DNA of 64,000 nucleotides from Macrotis lagotis (taxonomy: Eukaryota; Chordata; Mammalia; Peramelemorphia; Peramelidae). The notes under the pieces are model-generated. The model was not told the DNA's origin and searched no databases. It saw nothing but the letters and a program-made list of their open reading frames with translations. Made by a program: the position numbers and the translations under genes. Position 1 is the stretch's first letter. Each line of letters opens with the position of its first letter. The DNA lies in the NCBI RefSeq assembly GCF_037893015.1, contig NC_133658.1, positions 281,714,993 through 281,778,992 of the forward strand, written 5' to 3'. This document shows positions 12,701-27,354 of this stretch, in pieces.

Positions 12701-15700
12701 AAGCATTAAAATCAGCAATAAGCTTTTCCTCTGAAGAAAGTGATAAGTAATCTTATTCTCTTTACCCAAGGTTTTATTTAAGAAGTATAAAGAATGACAT
12801 AAGCAAAAACAAGAGTAGAAAGCTACACATTGTTGCTCTGTCTTGTAATGGTTCATTAACTACTATAGTTCATTAATAAGTAATGCCTTTTGAGTATCTG
12901 TGATACCCATCAAAAGCACCCCTACAAGCTAGCTTCCTGTCAAGACTTCTCTAGAGAAAAAAATCTTGAAATATTTGAGTTTTAAACCTGAAATGATCAT
13001 TTGAAATCAAATCAAATATACAAGTTTGTTGGCTTTTTAACACTAAAAACACATACACACATCTATCTGGACAGAAATTATTTTCAACAGAAAATGCAGG
13101 TTTGAACAGTTAAGAGAAAGTAAATTATTCAAGTTTGGTTTTTTTTTAGGTTTTTGCAAGGCAAATGAGGTTAAGTGGCTTGCCCAAGGTCACACAGCTA
13201 GGTAATTATTAAGTGTCTGAGATGGGATTTGAATACAGAGGTACTCCAGACTGCAGGGCCCGGTGCTTTATCCATTGTGCCACCTAGCTGCCCCATTTAT
13301 TCAAGTTTCTTAAGAAATACTCTCATCATTGAATATGTCAACCATTTCATTCAACACAGATTAAATTCCCCATACAAATGTAATCAAAGACTGCACATAT
13401 ATACGGTACCTTTGAAATGACTGTAATAAAATTCCTGAAGGTCTTCAGCTCAGTTCCCTCCAGCATCTTATGAGAAGCAAGCTCCACTCGAAGGAGATAA
13501 TGCAACCCTGACTCAAGATCAGCCATATAAAGTTTTGACCTAAGATACACATCATAAACTCTGTTGAAAAAACTATCATCTTCAGGATGAATTCTCTGCT
13601 TTGTCTCCTCCCAGGGAAGATACAGATGGGAAGTTACTTTTGAAGAGAGTGTGTGTTATGTGTGGTTCAGAGGTTTAACTGGTAAACAAAATCTTTCCCA
13701 AAAAATTATGTTTAAGGTATCCTTCCTATCAAAGTTCTTATCAAATTTAACTATCTAAATCGTCAACCATTCAAATAAGTGTCTAAACAAATACTTACTT
13801 ATCAAATTCTCTCCAGACAGTGATTTCTGAATTGTCATCTTTGTTTGGTTTTACTGTAAATGGAAACTTTGAGAGTATTTTTTTTCTCACACCAGGTAAT
13901 GATTTTAAATAGGAAGAGAAGAAAGAACGGAGAGGCTTCAAACTGTAACAAAGGAGAGATCATAGGTGAGAAGTCACAGGTAAATGAATTGATAGAAAAT
14001 AGAAGTCTCTATGAACTTCAGAATACTATTTCTAACAATCTTGACAAGTTAAAGTATATTAAAATCCTAAGAAACAAGGCAGCTAGGTGGCTCAGTGGAT
14101 AGAGCACTGGCCCCAGAATGAGGTGGACCTGAGTTCAAATGGTGCCTCAGACACTTAATTAGGCTTGATTCCCAAGTTCAGATATTTACTGGTTATGTAA
14201 GCATGGACAAGTCATTGAACCCCTCAAAGTTTCAGTTTTCTCATCTGCAAAATGTAGATAATAATACCTACAGTAACTATCTCCTATAAACAATTAAGAT
14301 AATTATGGACAGTTATTTGCAAACTTCAAAGGACTATATGAATGTCAGTTATTATAAAAGAATATAATCTGGGGTGCAAATTGGACAAGAAACCTAGTAA
14401 TGACTGAAGAAAACACTTGGCACTTCAAATAAATAAATATACTTTAAATAAATAATAACTTTATTTCAGATATACCATAAGATAGTTTATTAAGATGACA
14501 AAATCCTATCTTAAGAAAACATATTCTAGTTAAAAAGGGCTGTAGCTTTCTCCAGGCTGGACCCATGGTCTATGCTCTTGATCTGTGTTGATCTAAGTCC
14601 ACTTATTTTTCGTGACTGCCTTTTCTCTTTCCCTTTCTTGACTATTTTCTCTTTATTCTCCCAGCTTTGTTAAACTTCCTCAGCTCCTTTACCTTCCTAG
14701 AAACTCATCCATTTTAACTTGACTATTCCTTTGTTGTTTTCCTCAGCTATCTCTTCTTTGCTTAAATCCATTACTTTCTTAAAGTACCGGAACTTGATAC
14801 CCACATGACTCCTCCTCCTCCTTAGGGATCAGTGGCTTCCTGCCTTCACTTTAGCCCTTCTTTTCCTCAGCTTCTGTTAATCAGCCTGTCCTTTAAGTCT
14901 CTCTTTCTCTTTAGCTCACAGCAATACTGAAACTCACTATCTAGCTGCTTCTTCAAAGAATCTAGCTTTTGAATTTTTTGCAGTAACTTGTAAATCTTTT
15001 GTGCAATGTGAATTAAAGTCTAAACCTCCCTAAAAAAAAAAAATAGAAGGCTGTAGATTGGCAGTCTAAAGATGGTGGGGAGGCAGACACTGCCTGTAAA
15101 CAAAGCCCCTAAACTTGTTTTTTTAATTTCTGTATCTCTATGGGGCTAGATTTCTTAGGAGCATTGCTCAGTATAATCATAAAACACCTAAAGATGTTCT
15201 GAGCTCCTCTTGCCTTCCTTCATCTCCAAAGAGAAAAGATAATTAAAATATCAACATAATATTCAGAGTTTTGTTATTACTTGACACTAGAGAATTGGCC
15301 TATAAAGGTAAATCTGTATTCTAGTGGATTTAGTCAGCTATCTTAGGTCTGAAAGTTGGTCACTTCTTTTTCAGAGTCTGGTTAATTCATTTCTGTTAGT
15401 TTGGCATCTCATTCTAAATTCTAATGTTTAGTCAGGTTCTAGAAGGCTAGCATATGCCAACCAAATTCACTGGAGACTTGGTTTATGACACTGAATCCCA
15501 ATTTAGATTTTCAGATGATCATCACTAGAGAGATGATTACTAGATGATAGGAGTTTTTTGGTCACAGCAGCTCATTTATCTATTTTGCTAAGATGGGGAA
15601 GGGAGGAGAAGGAGATCAAAAGAGAGGGAACTTGGGGCAGCTAGGTGGTACAGTGGATAGTGCACTGGCCCTGAAGTCAGGAGGATCTGAGTTCAAATCC

Positions 15701-18700
15701 GACATCAGACACCAAGGTACGACCTTGGGCAAGTCACTTAATCCCATTGCCTTAGAAAAAAACTCTGAGTAAGGCACTTCCTCTACTAAAGTAGGCTGCC
15801 AATTCTTAGAAAGTGACCTAGGGCAACTAAAAGTTAAGTGACTTGCTCAAGGTCATTCAGACACATTCAAATATGTGTCAGAAGCAAGCCTAGCACTTTT
15901 TGAACCCAAGGCCAGTTCTCTATCAACTACATCATAACAGGACAACAAATTTGCTCCTAAAAAACAAAGCAAAAACCAAGTCAATTTATGAACACTTTCT
16001 TGGGAAAACAAGAAGCTAAGGATAGATATCAGGTAACTGCAAAGGATTTGACTTCATCCAGTCTTGGTTGACTCTGTTGACTTCTTGTTTAAACAAAGAG
16101 CTAATACCTTCATTGTTCTATTCTTCATTATGTTTGCTCATCCAATTTCTTTCAAATTCTATTGATGTGATTTATATTCTAAATGACCTTATCTTGAATA
16201 TATTTGGATACAAAGATTATTTACAGATTCAAACTATATCAAATTGATTTCTATTAATTGGCCAAAGAAGGTGTGTCCCCTTGGATTTTTGCCAATTTGC
16301 CTTTCTTTCCTCTAGGAGGAAATATAAGCTCCTCTATTTAATTTTTAAAGTCCTTCACAATCTAATCTATTTCTAATCTTTTAGTACAATACAATATTCT
16401 CCTTCCCCTACTCAACAGTTCAGCTAAATTGTCTTCTTGCTTTTCCTCACGTGTAAACTCCATTTCTTTTCTCCATACCTCTTCATTGAATGGAATGCAC
16501 TTCCACCTCCCCTCTGCCCTAGAGGATCTCATTTTTCCAAAACTCTGCTCAAGTTATAATTTCTATATGAAGCATTTCCTGGTCTACCCAGTGATCTCCC
16601 ATTCAAAAATTACCTTCTACTTATTTTGTATGTGCTTATTTATTTACCTCAATGGAACAGGGAGTCATTTTTGTCTCTGAATTTCCATTGCTTAGAACAA
16701 ATAAATTAACAGTGAGTGACTGATTTCTCTAGTTTCTAATATCCTAATATATTTATGCATTCTTTTTTTAAAAAGTTTTTATTTATTTAAGGCAATGGGG
16801 TTAAGTGACTTGCCCAAGGTCACCCAGCTAGGCTATCATTAAGTGTCTGAGGCTGAATTTGAACTCAGGTCCTTCTGACTGCAGGGCTAGTGCCCTATCC
16901 ACTGTGTCACCTAATTGCCCCCTTATCCCAATATATTTATTAGAGTCTCTCTATATAAAAAAAAATCTTGGAGCCTCCACCAAATCTTGATAAACTATTA
17001 CTTACACATTAATTAATCCATGAGAGCCATTTGGATAAATCAGGTAACAGGAAGGGACTGAAGTAACTCCAAGTTTCCTTAGAAATGCCTTATCAGAATT
17101 CAGTGTTCTTTTTACTACAATGTTTTTGTACTGAATCAAGTCCAATATCACCTAGAAGATGAGAAAATAGAATATAAAGGGTACTATCCATGGCAAAGGC
17201 TTTCTCAGGGGAAAAAAATAGCAAGGTAAAGCAAATTTAGAATCAAAATAATAACTATAATTTTGTGATAACAAGTCTCATATATTTATATATTCATTTA
17301 TGGTAAAAAAAAGTTGTCATGAATTGATCTCTAGCATATAAAAGTTAGTGAAATTAAAATAACTCATGATTTGCTGCATTTACCATTATAACAACTAAGT
17401 TTAAGATTTTTTACCTTTGTTTTCACATAACTTAAGACAATGTGAATAAGAAATCTACTTACAAGCAGAAAATCAATACATCATGTATTATACTAATAGT
17501 CAAAAAGTCAACATAGTTTATCCTAAAAAGTATTCCAATCAGCAAAAGATAGTTTTCTACCCTGGTTAAATATTAGTTAGTCACACAGGTAAGCTTATGT
17601 GTTCTTTATAGAAGACTGGGGTTTTTTTAGGGTTTTAGGGGCAAGGTTATGGGGTTAAGTGACTTGCCCAAGGTCACACAGCTAGGTCATTAGGTATCTA
17701 AGGCTGGATTTGAACATATGTCCCCCTGACTCCAGCGCCAGTGCTCTATCCATTGCACCATGCAGTTGCCCCTAGGGTTTTATTTTAAACATAGATGCTA
17801 TTTATGTTCTGCAGATTATGATTTGTATCAATGGAGGAAATGTCACACCAACTAAATCATAAGCAACATCTTCTAGAAAGTAATGTGAGATCTATTTGTA
17901 GACCTTAATTAATCTGTTTAGAATATCTAATGTAAGGTGTGTAGAACATGGTCTCAATTATCTATAGATACAGGGAAAGAAGTATAATATAGTTATCTAA
18001 AATTCAGAGATAACAAAAATATGTTTAGCCAAACAGAATTATTTTCTACTATAATTCAGAATTACAACTTCTACCTTATTTCACTTCAGAAGACATTTTC
18101 AAGTGAAGAAATGATTTTTTAAATAACAACTAAAATGCTATGGGAAAGAGAACAAACACTTCCAGACAAAGTCTATCCTAAGATCTAAATTATAACATGC
18201 TTACTCCTATACTAGGCTATAAGCTCTGTTATAAATCTGTTCTAACTACAAAAGGAGTCAAGAATGACATTAGTAAAGATTTTGGATACCAAATATATAA
18301 TTCATAGAAAGAATAATTTCCACTATGAAATCAGAGCAGATCACAAACTTAAAAAACTGTCTATCATTATTCTGTATGACTCTTGTCTTGCTCTCCATAT
18401 AGAACCATCACAGGGGCTTCCCCTACACATCAACATCAAGAAGATCATAAATCCACTGGAGCACAAGAATAAGGAATAGCAAAAAGCCTGGATAAATGAA
18501 GTCAAGGAATAGATAAAATCACATTTTAAAATGAATAGTTTTAGCTCCTCCCCAACCAAGTCTCTTTTCAAAGAGCTGAAGAGTTAAATTGATTTGCACA
18601 AGTCTTTAGTACTTCTCTCTCTTCCTCTGATTATCATATAGGTGGTTGGGTGGCTCAGTGGATAAAACAAAAGGCCTACAGTCAAGACTTGAATTCAAAT

Positions 18701-19619
18701 CAACTCTCAGACATTTACTAGCTGTATGACCCTGGACAAAAGACATATAACCCTGTTTATGCCCCCCCCCATTTCTCCTCATATATAAAATAAGCTGGAG
18801 AAGAAAATGGCAAACTACTCCATTATCTTTGCCAAGAAAACCCCAAATGGGGCACAGGGAGTTAAGACACAGCTAAACAACAATAATGACCATCATGCAA
18901 AAGAAAAACAAAGGACCAGGTAAATCTACAAATTGCAACATCTGACCCTATAAAGTTTTTCTTGTCTTTGCTAAGAAGAGATTCTCAGAGAACATTAGTC
19001 ACTTATCCTTACAACTGTGTTAAAATTTAATTTAGACTATGACTATGCAAATTTCCACAGCCTCAAAATGAGCCCAAAGCACAGCAGGACACCAAAAACA
19101 TAGTGCATTTTTTATATAAAAAGTGGTTAACATGCTTAGATATAAATAGTTTTCTGAAATAGTCTTAATGATAATAAACCTAAATCAAGAAAAGACATCT
19201 AAGAAAGAAATCAACAAATGGTTAGAAAAGTCCCAAATTACCTCTGAACTTTAAACACAGAACTTCTAGTCTTATATTTAAAACCTTTCAGGTTGGTTAA
19301 GCCTCAATTCAATTTAATTTAAAAAAGACTAAATAATGCCTACTAACTGCAAGATACAATCCAAGAGATGGAGATACAAAGAAAAAGTCTTTGCCCCTAA
19401 GAAGCTTACAGCTGATGGGGGAAGATAGAAATAAGTACAAGGCAATTTGAGGAGAGAAAAAGAACTAATAATTGAGGGCATCTGGGAAGACTTCATGAAA
19501 GAAGTAAGGTACCTGAACTTAGCCTTAAATGAAGATAAGGATTCGGAGAAGGAGAAAGAAGAAAAATGAATACAAGCCAGAGCAATTCCAGAGCACCATT
19601 ATACTACCCTGTACTTAGG

Positions 19620-19662
<43 letters not shown>

Positions 19663-22600
19663 TATATAAATGTGCACACATTCTTATGTTGTCTGTTCTG
19701 ATTCGACATGAACTCCTTATGGGCAGGGCCTATTTCATTTTCAACTTTGTATCCCTAATAGCATAGTACCTGGCAAATAGTAGGCCCTTAATAAATGCTT
19801 ATTGATTAAATAAGGTAGAAGATGCAAAGTCAAGTTTATGGAAGTGAAAAAACTATACAATACCTCTCGTCCAACGTATGAGTTATTGCTTTCAAACAAA
19901 ATAGCAATATAAAGACCACCACTGTTTTCCAAGAGAGGAGAAATGTCATTGGACCTTTCAGGAAGAAAAATAAAACAATTTAATCTACAAAAGAGCTTGG
20001 TTACCTTACTAAAATTTTCAAGTAAGCACATAGTCAAAGAATCTTTGAGTTAAAAGCTTGAAACTTGAATCTAGCAAATAAATCATTATCTAAATAGAAC
20101 AAATGTGAGTTTTAAACATGCTTTTCTTATCTCTTTTTTCTGTAGACAAATGTGTCACTTTTTACAACCAATTTGCTTACGTAACAGGGTCCAAAGATGG
20201 GCAAGCAGGAGGTCTGTTTCCCTGGGTATGATTCTGGAGGAAATCAATCATTGTTTGCCTTACTGTCTGTGGCTCTCTATCAATTCCTGCTAAAAAAAAA
20301 ATTAAAAATTAAATCACTACTACTTTTCTAAATGGCAAATACCAAATGCGAATGAGAAATACCAACCTTTATAAAATTCCTAACTAATGTTTTAAAATAA
20401 ACGACAGGTCACAGTATTGATGAATGTAAAATTTACCTACAAGGGTTATATAACGTGAGTGCTCTAGCCCAGAGATGTCAAGTAGCTGGGCTGCAACATT
20501 CCTGAGTGGGACCAGAACCAGATTGAAATGTAATTAGGAAATATTTAACAAAATAAATAAAAATGGATGTTAATAAGTGGTTTTCTCAGTCAATACACAA
20601 TGTGCAGGAATTGTTATATAAGGTTTACTACCCTCATTCTCACTCCTCCCCTGCTCTATTTGAGTTTAATTTCATTGTTTTAGATGAAGGAGCATTTAAA
20701 TGTAAATAGATTATAAAATAATCCCAGTATATTTCAAATATAATGATCATATTCATACCTTTGTAATTTTCTCCAGTTGTGAATTCCTTTGTAAATGCTT
20801 TAAAATACTAAGGAAAAAATACAACAAATAAGAAAAATTATTGCTAACAGATATACAATATACCCAACAACCCCCAAAACACACTTTTAGAACTGTATCT
20901 CTTTGAACAATTTTTTCCAAAAAAATGGCTCAGTGAATTTCAGAATTTTTCCACTGGCATTAATGCACTCAAAATTACAATATATACCTTAAAAATATCA
21001 TATGGTTTAAAATAATATTCCTGTTCATATAAGTAAGCAGATTTATTAACTACCAAATGTTCAGAATATATATATTTTTTCTGACCAGTTCAGTGAGAAA
21101 TAAATCCATGTAATATAATGGCTTAAAAATATAAAATTCAAAGTGGTTAACAATAACTCACATTTATGTGGTACTTTAGGGTTTAACAAACCACTCTTTC
21201 CACAACAATCCTCTCAGGTAGGAAGCAGAAGTATCTTAACCACCATTTGCAGATCAATCAACTGAGACTCAATAAGGTTAAATGAATTGATGATTTTGCA
21301 CTCTTAGCTGTAAGAAATGGGACTCAAAGCCAGGCCTTCTGTTCCTTTTGTTGAGACTGAAATGCAATTGCCAGGGAGCCATAAAGCTCAAAATTTAAAT
21401 TGTGCCCTCTAGTGGGAGGAAAAAGCCCAACCTTATCTTACCATAATAAGGGATCAGCTGCTGCAGTGTTAACAGCCTTCCTCTATATCCTTAGCAGAAT
21501 TAGCTGGTATTCATGGGTCCATAAGTTTTCTGGCCTCTTTTTATTTTTTTAAAAAGCATTAAAAACAAACAACTTTCTTTGCACAGTCACTTAATATACA
21601 TTCTACTAACATTTGTTTCTGTTTTCCAGATTATGCTTTTTTTTTTTTAAAGGTTTTTGTAAGGCAAACGGGGTTAAGTTGCTTGCCTAAGGCCACACAG
21701 CTAGGCAATTATTAAGTATCTGAGACTGGATTTGAACCCAGGTACTCCTGACTCCAGGGCAGGTGCTTTATGCACTACACCACCTAGCCGCCCCTAGATT
21801 ACCTTTCTTAAAAGTTTTAATCATAAAAAAACAAATCTAACATAAATGTAATACACTCTGGTCCAAGCTTAGGGTGGGGTGAAGCATTTGCAAAACATAC
21901 ATAAACCTTTCTGATGAATTTGACCAAAACAGTTAAGAATAAACTATGGGGTTATAAATGTAATAAAAGTTACAACTTGTATAAAATTCCTTACAAAAAA
22001 TGTTTTGATGGTGAAATAATAGAAATTCTTTGGAAAGATGTATTAGTTCAAACATTAAGTATAAAGGGTATATAAGCAACTCACCCTAAAAGTGGGGTAA
22101 AAATGAATGCCGTAGTCCCTGCAGGTGTCATAATTCTCTTCTGCAGCACAGTCTAAGACAGCAACTCTAATGGCAGAAGCCCAATCTGAAATAGGAGGGT
22201 GGGAATTATAAGCAAGCTCCCAATGGCAACTGTCCTTCAGAATTCTGTCCTGGGTTACATTCTCTCCATAATCTTTCTTATTGATTTCAATAGTTAAATG
22301 ATCATCTTATCTCTTGTGAACTTCAGATCTGCATCCAGTGCTAAATTCCTTCTAGACAGCTGCCCCTCCCCGCCCCATATCCCACAGGCATTTCAAAATC
22401 AGCACTCCAAAAGAGAATTCATTAGCTTTCCCCAAAATCTACACCTCTTTGGAACAACCGATTTCTGCTTAGGACACCATTATCCTTCAAATTACCCATT
22501 CTGAACATTGGAGTTATCCTTCACTTTTTTACTCTCTCCCTTCTGCCCAACTCCAATGACTTGCAGAACCTTGATGTTTCCACCTCTACATCTCTCTCCT

Positions 22601-25600
22601 TCAATTCCCATGGTTACCAGATCCTATCATCTCTCTCCCAAACAATTACAACATCCTCCTAAGTGGTCTCCTTGCCTCTTGTTGTCTCTCCTTTCTAATG
22701 TAATCTTCACACTGCAAAGGAGATATTATTGAAGCACAGGTCTGACTATGTCACTTTTACTTCAGAAGTTACCTATCATTTAATAGCAAATAAAACAAAC
22801 TTCCCTGTCTGTCATTTAAAGTCCTTTATAATCTGGCTCCAACTCATCTTTCAAACTGATACATATTATACTTCCCAACACATCTTACATTCCTGATCTA
22901 GTACATCTCCCAAAATTACTTTGCATTTACTTAATACATATTTTATTTACTTATATGAATACATGTTAACGCTAAAGAATGTCAACTTCTTAAGGGCAGA
23001 TATACTCTCTCATTTTTTTGTTTGTTTGTTTTGTATTCACTTTGTCTAGCACAGTACCAGGCAGGTCACAGGTACTTAAAGTGCTCTCTAATTGATCAAA
23101 TGAATTTTTTAGTTTTTTTTACAAGGCAATGGGGTTAAGTGACTTGCCCAAGGCCACACAGCTAGGTCATTATTAAGTGACGGAGGCTGGATTTGAGCTC
23201 AGGTATTCCTGACTCCAGGGTCTGTGCTCTATCCACTGCGCCACCTAGCCGCCCCTGATCAAATGATTTTACTCAAAAAGATGATGAATAAAAAGGGATC
23301 ACAAGTTAGCTTCTTTGATACTCATCTTGTTTGTTAGATTTCTACTTTGAGGAAATAAACACTGCTGCTTTTTGGTTCATCAATTAAATATATTGACACA
23401 TTAATATAATTTTCTGTCAAATGGATAAGACCCCTATTGGAATACATGTATCTTCTATCATAGATGATAATACAGCAAACTGAAATTTGCTGAATTTGCA
23501 GATCATTCACAGCAGCTCTCAATACTGCACAGTTTCCTAATTAAACTCACAAAGCCAATGATTTGATTGATGAAAGGTCTGTTAACTGAAACTGCTGTCA
23601 AAGGACAGTGTCTGATAAAGCTAGAGATGTACTAAACAAGTGTTTACAGTTTGACGGAAGTCATTTAGAAAACTGGTCTTTTAAGAATGACTGCAAAATT
23701 CTCATTCAAATAAGAGTAGACATAAAATTTGGGAAATGCAAGTAACAATCAAATATTTTCTGGGATGTAACATTTTTCCCAAAATCTCCTTCCTTACTCT
23801 CCTATTCAGGAATAGAAGGTAAAAAGGAATTTTTCCTTTTTCTTTTTTAAGGAGACAGATTTTTTCCCCCTTAACTAAGAAACTAAAATTATGTGATAAT
23901 AATTATTCATAGCCTTTAGCTTTGCTATTAGTTGAGTTTTCTTTGATGATCTCTAGACTCTTAAGCAAAATTACTTCTTTAGTCTGACTTTAAAGCATTT
24001 GTCATTAAGGTCTTGATAGGAGGCTTCTGGTCTTTACAAATAAAAAAAATTAAGATCTAGTTTTGAATTTCCAGCTCAACTTAGAGCTCTGTAGCAGTGG
24101 ACAAGTCAGGTCATTTCACTATGCTCTAAAATTTTCTCACTTGTAAAATGGGGACAATAATATGCTGCCTACTTCACAGGACTGTTTTGAGACCACAATA
24201 ACAATTATACACACTATCGTAATCATCATTATCATAACCATTATCTCACATGGCCAATTTTCTTTGGGCATTTTTGTGATATGCTTTCAAATAACAGAAA
24301 GAAATATGAACATGTAAGAGGAAAAGTAAGACCACATCAAATTTACAATTTAAACAATTGCACAAATTCACAAATTTACTCATTGTACAAATTGTACAAA
24401 AATTGTACACATTTGCAGGCTCATATATATCAAGTATTCAATGATATTTTTTATCTAATTCACCAACTATATTAAAAATAGGAATAGTTATTTTTACTCT
24501 GTAAACATTAGGTGTTAGATATATGTATAATAAGCAAGGAAATAAAATAAAGGACTTGTCTCTATGATCAGTAAGTAAATAGTGTACATGTTATATGTTG
24601 AAAAAGGTAATCCAATTCATTAAATCTGGCTATGTTAAATGGATCAGAGGGAAAAGAAAATGACAATACCTTCCCTGGATCACAGGTTATATCTTTCTGA
24701 AATATTCTCAAATTGCACAGAACTACAGAACATCTAATACTCTCATCCAATTAATATAACAGATGGCAATAGAATGTTGAAAAGAGAATCATTTATAAGT
24801 ACTATAACCCACTGTCATGACTTCTTTCAGAAAATAGTGTTTATGTATAATAAGCAACAACTTATTTAGGATACTTTTTGGAGTATTTTCTCATCTTTCA
24901 TTAACTCCCTTTCCCTCACTAAGTTCAACCTACTCATCTTATTTCTATTTCAATGTCACTTCCTCTATGAAGTCTTCTTTGACTAACAAGAAGGTGTCCC
25001 ATTATGCCTTACCATATTATCTCCCAAGGCACTTTCTTCATTCACCACTCAAAAAACAATAGAATAATATAATGTCAGAGTTAGAAGGAATTTCCTTAGT
25101 TATTTTCCAGTTCTAAGCCCCTCATTTTACAAAGAGAAAAGCTGAGACCCTGTGTCTGATCCTCATTCCCAAAGACAATAGCAAAGTTCTTTGCAATCAT
25201 GCAACTGTTTACATATATACCATTTAAGCCTGGTTCAGTTGATTGTTCACTCTTGCCATGTTAGATTTTTACTCTTATGTCAAAGTCAAGTTCAGCAGGT
25301 CCTATCAATTCAATTTAATTTAAAACAATAAGTATTTGTTAAATTCCTATGTAGAGCTATGTGTTGTGCTAGGTACTGGGGGAAACAAAAACAAAAACAA
25401 AATTCTTGCCCTGAAGGATCTCATACTCTTTTATGAGAAAAAAATATACAGATAAGTAAATAGGAAGTAATACAAAAATATTAAAAGTAATTTTAGAGAA
25501 AAATTAAAATAATTCTGGGGGCTTTGCAACAACCAAAGGAAAGAAGAATGGTCTCTATGTAGGAGATGGCACTTCAGATAAGCCTGGAAAGGAGACAGTT

Positions 25601-27310
25601 TAGGGATTCTAGAATGTTGCAAAAATTGACACCATTCCAGACAATGAAGTCAATCAGTGCAAAGGCACAAAGATGAAATGGATTGTCATGTATGGAGATT
25701 AGTAAATATGCCAGCAGTTTAGCTAGAAGATAGGATGGGGGGGGTAATTATATGACTCTAGTCTGGAAAAATAGATAGAACCCAAATTGTGAAGGGATTT
25801 AAATGTCAGAGGAGTGTATATTTAACCCTGAAGGGTCAGGGAACCACTGAAGTTTCTAGTGCAGGGGAAAAGAAAAAGATAAGATAGAAATCATTGAAAC
25901 TATTAGACACCAAGAAATAATAAGACAAGATATAGAGAATAAAAAATAGAGTAGAAAGAATTCATATTAAAAAACAATCTAGAAAACAGATCTAGAAAAG
26001 AAAACAGAAGAATAATTGGATTACCTGAAAGCTAGGATCAAAAAAAAAATAATCTTGATACAATAATACAAGAAATAATTAAAGAAAATTGTGCTGGGAT
26101 GCTAGAACAAGAGGGGAAAGTAAAAATAGAAAAAAAATTTGCCACCTGAAAGGGACCCTAGGAAGAAATCTCACAGACAAATTCCAAAACCTCCAAGTGA
26201 AGGTTAAATAATATTAAGAACAACAAGAATTAAAAAAACAGCTCAAATACAGTGGTGTCACAATTGGAATTACACAAGAACTAGCAGTGGCTACATTAAA
26301 GACTGCAGATCTTTAGAACACTACATATCTAAGAGCAAAAGAACTGGGGCTGTGGTCAAAAATGTCATAGTCAGCAAAGTTAGGCATAATCTTGAATAAA
26401 AAAAAATGGGCATTTAATTAATTACCAGACTTTCAGGATTTTGTTGCAAAAAGACCTGAACTTAATAGAAAAGGTAATCTAGAGGCAGCTTAAAATAAGT
26501 CATTTTTTTTTTTTTTAGCAATTGTGAGATTGTTGATGACTTTGGAGAACAGTTTGGTTTACTGGTGAGGTTAGAAGTCAGAATATAAGGAAATATATAT
26601 GATAAACATCAAAGACTAATTAAAAGGGACTCAATAAGGACAGATTGTTTAATATTTATGTGTGGAAATGTAAACCATATGTCCAAGATTGTTATTAGTA
26701 TTTGGATAGTTCGTAGGAAGGACTGAGGGAGAGCTAAGTAGGAAGGGATTCTAAAAATTAAAATAGTGTAGGAAAAGAGAAGTTATCATCTTATACAAAT
26801 GAGGTAAGAGAAGAAGAACAACTGATATAGAGGAATTAAATAGGAGGGTTGGTAGTTTTGGAAACTTACTCTTATTAGGAATGGTTTAAAGAAGTAACAA
26901 TATACACACATACACATATACACATAAATATGGGTATGAAAGCCTCTTAAATTCAGAAAGAAACAAGAGAAAGGGATAGGAAGGGTGAGGGAATAAAATA
27001 GGAGGGTATATAGAAGGATGTGTAGATCAATGTGGAAGGGAGTATAGAGAGGTATGTAGATCAATGGGGAGTATAGAAGGGTGTGTAAGGGAGGTATTTT
27101 TGGAAGTACAATAGGTTAAGGAGTGGGAGGGCAAGGTAGCAAGTAGAAATAAAATAGTGAGGTGTTGCTGCTTTCAGGAAATGTTATAAAAATGAGAGAT
27201 ACACACAAACCAAATATATAACTATCTATGAATATGTATGTATATTGAGTACATAGTGTGTATGCAGATATGAGTATATATGTGTGTACATGAGTATGTA
27301 TATTGTACAA

Positions 27311-27354
<44 letters not shown>

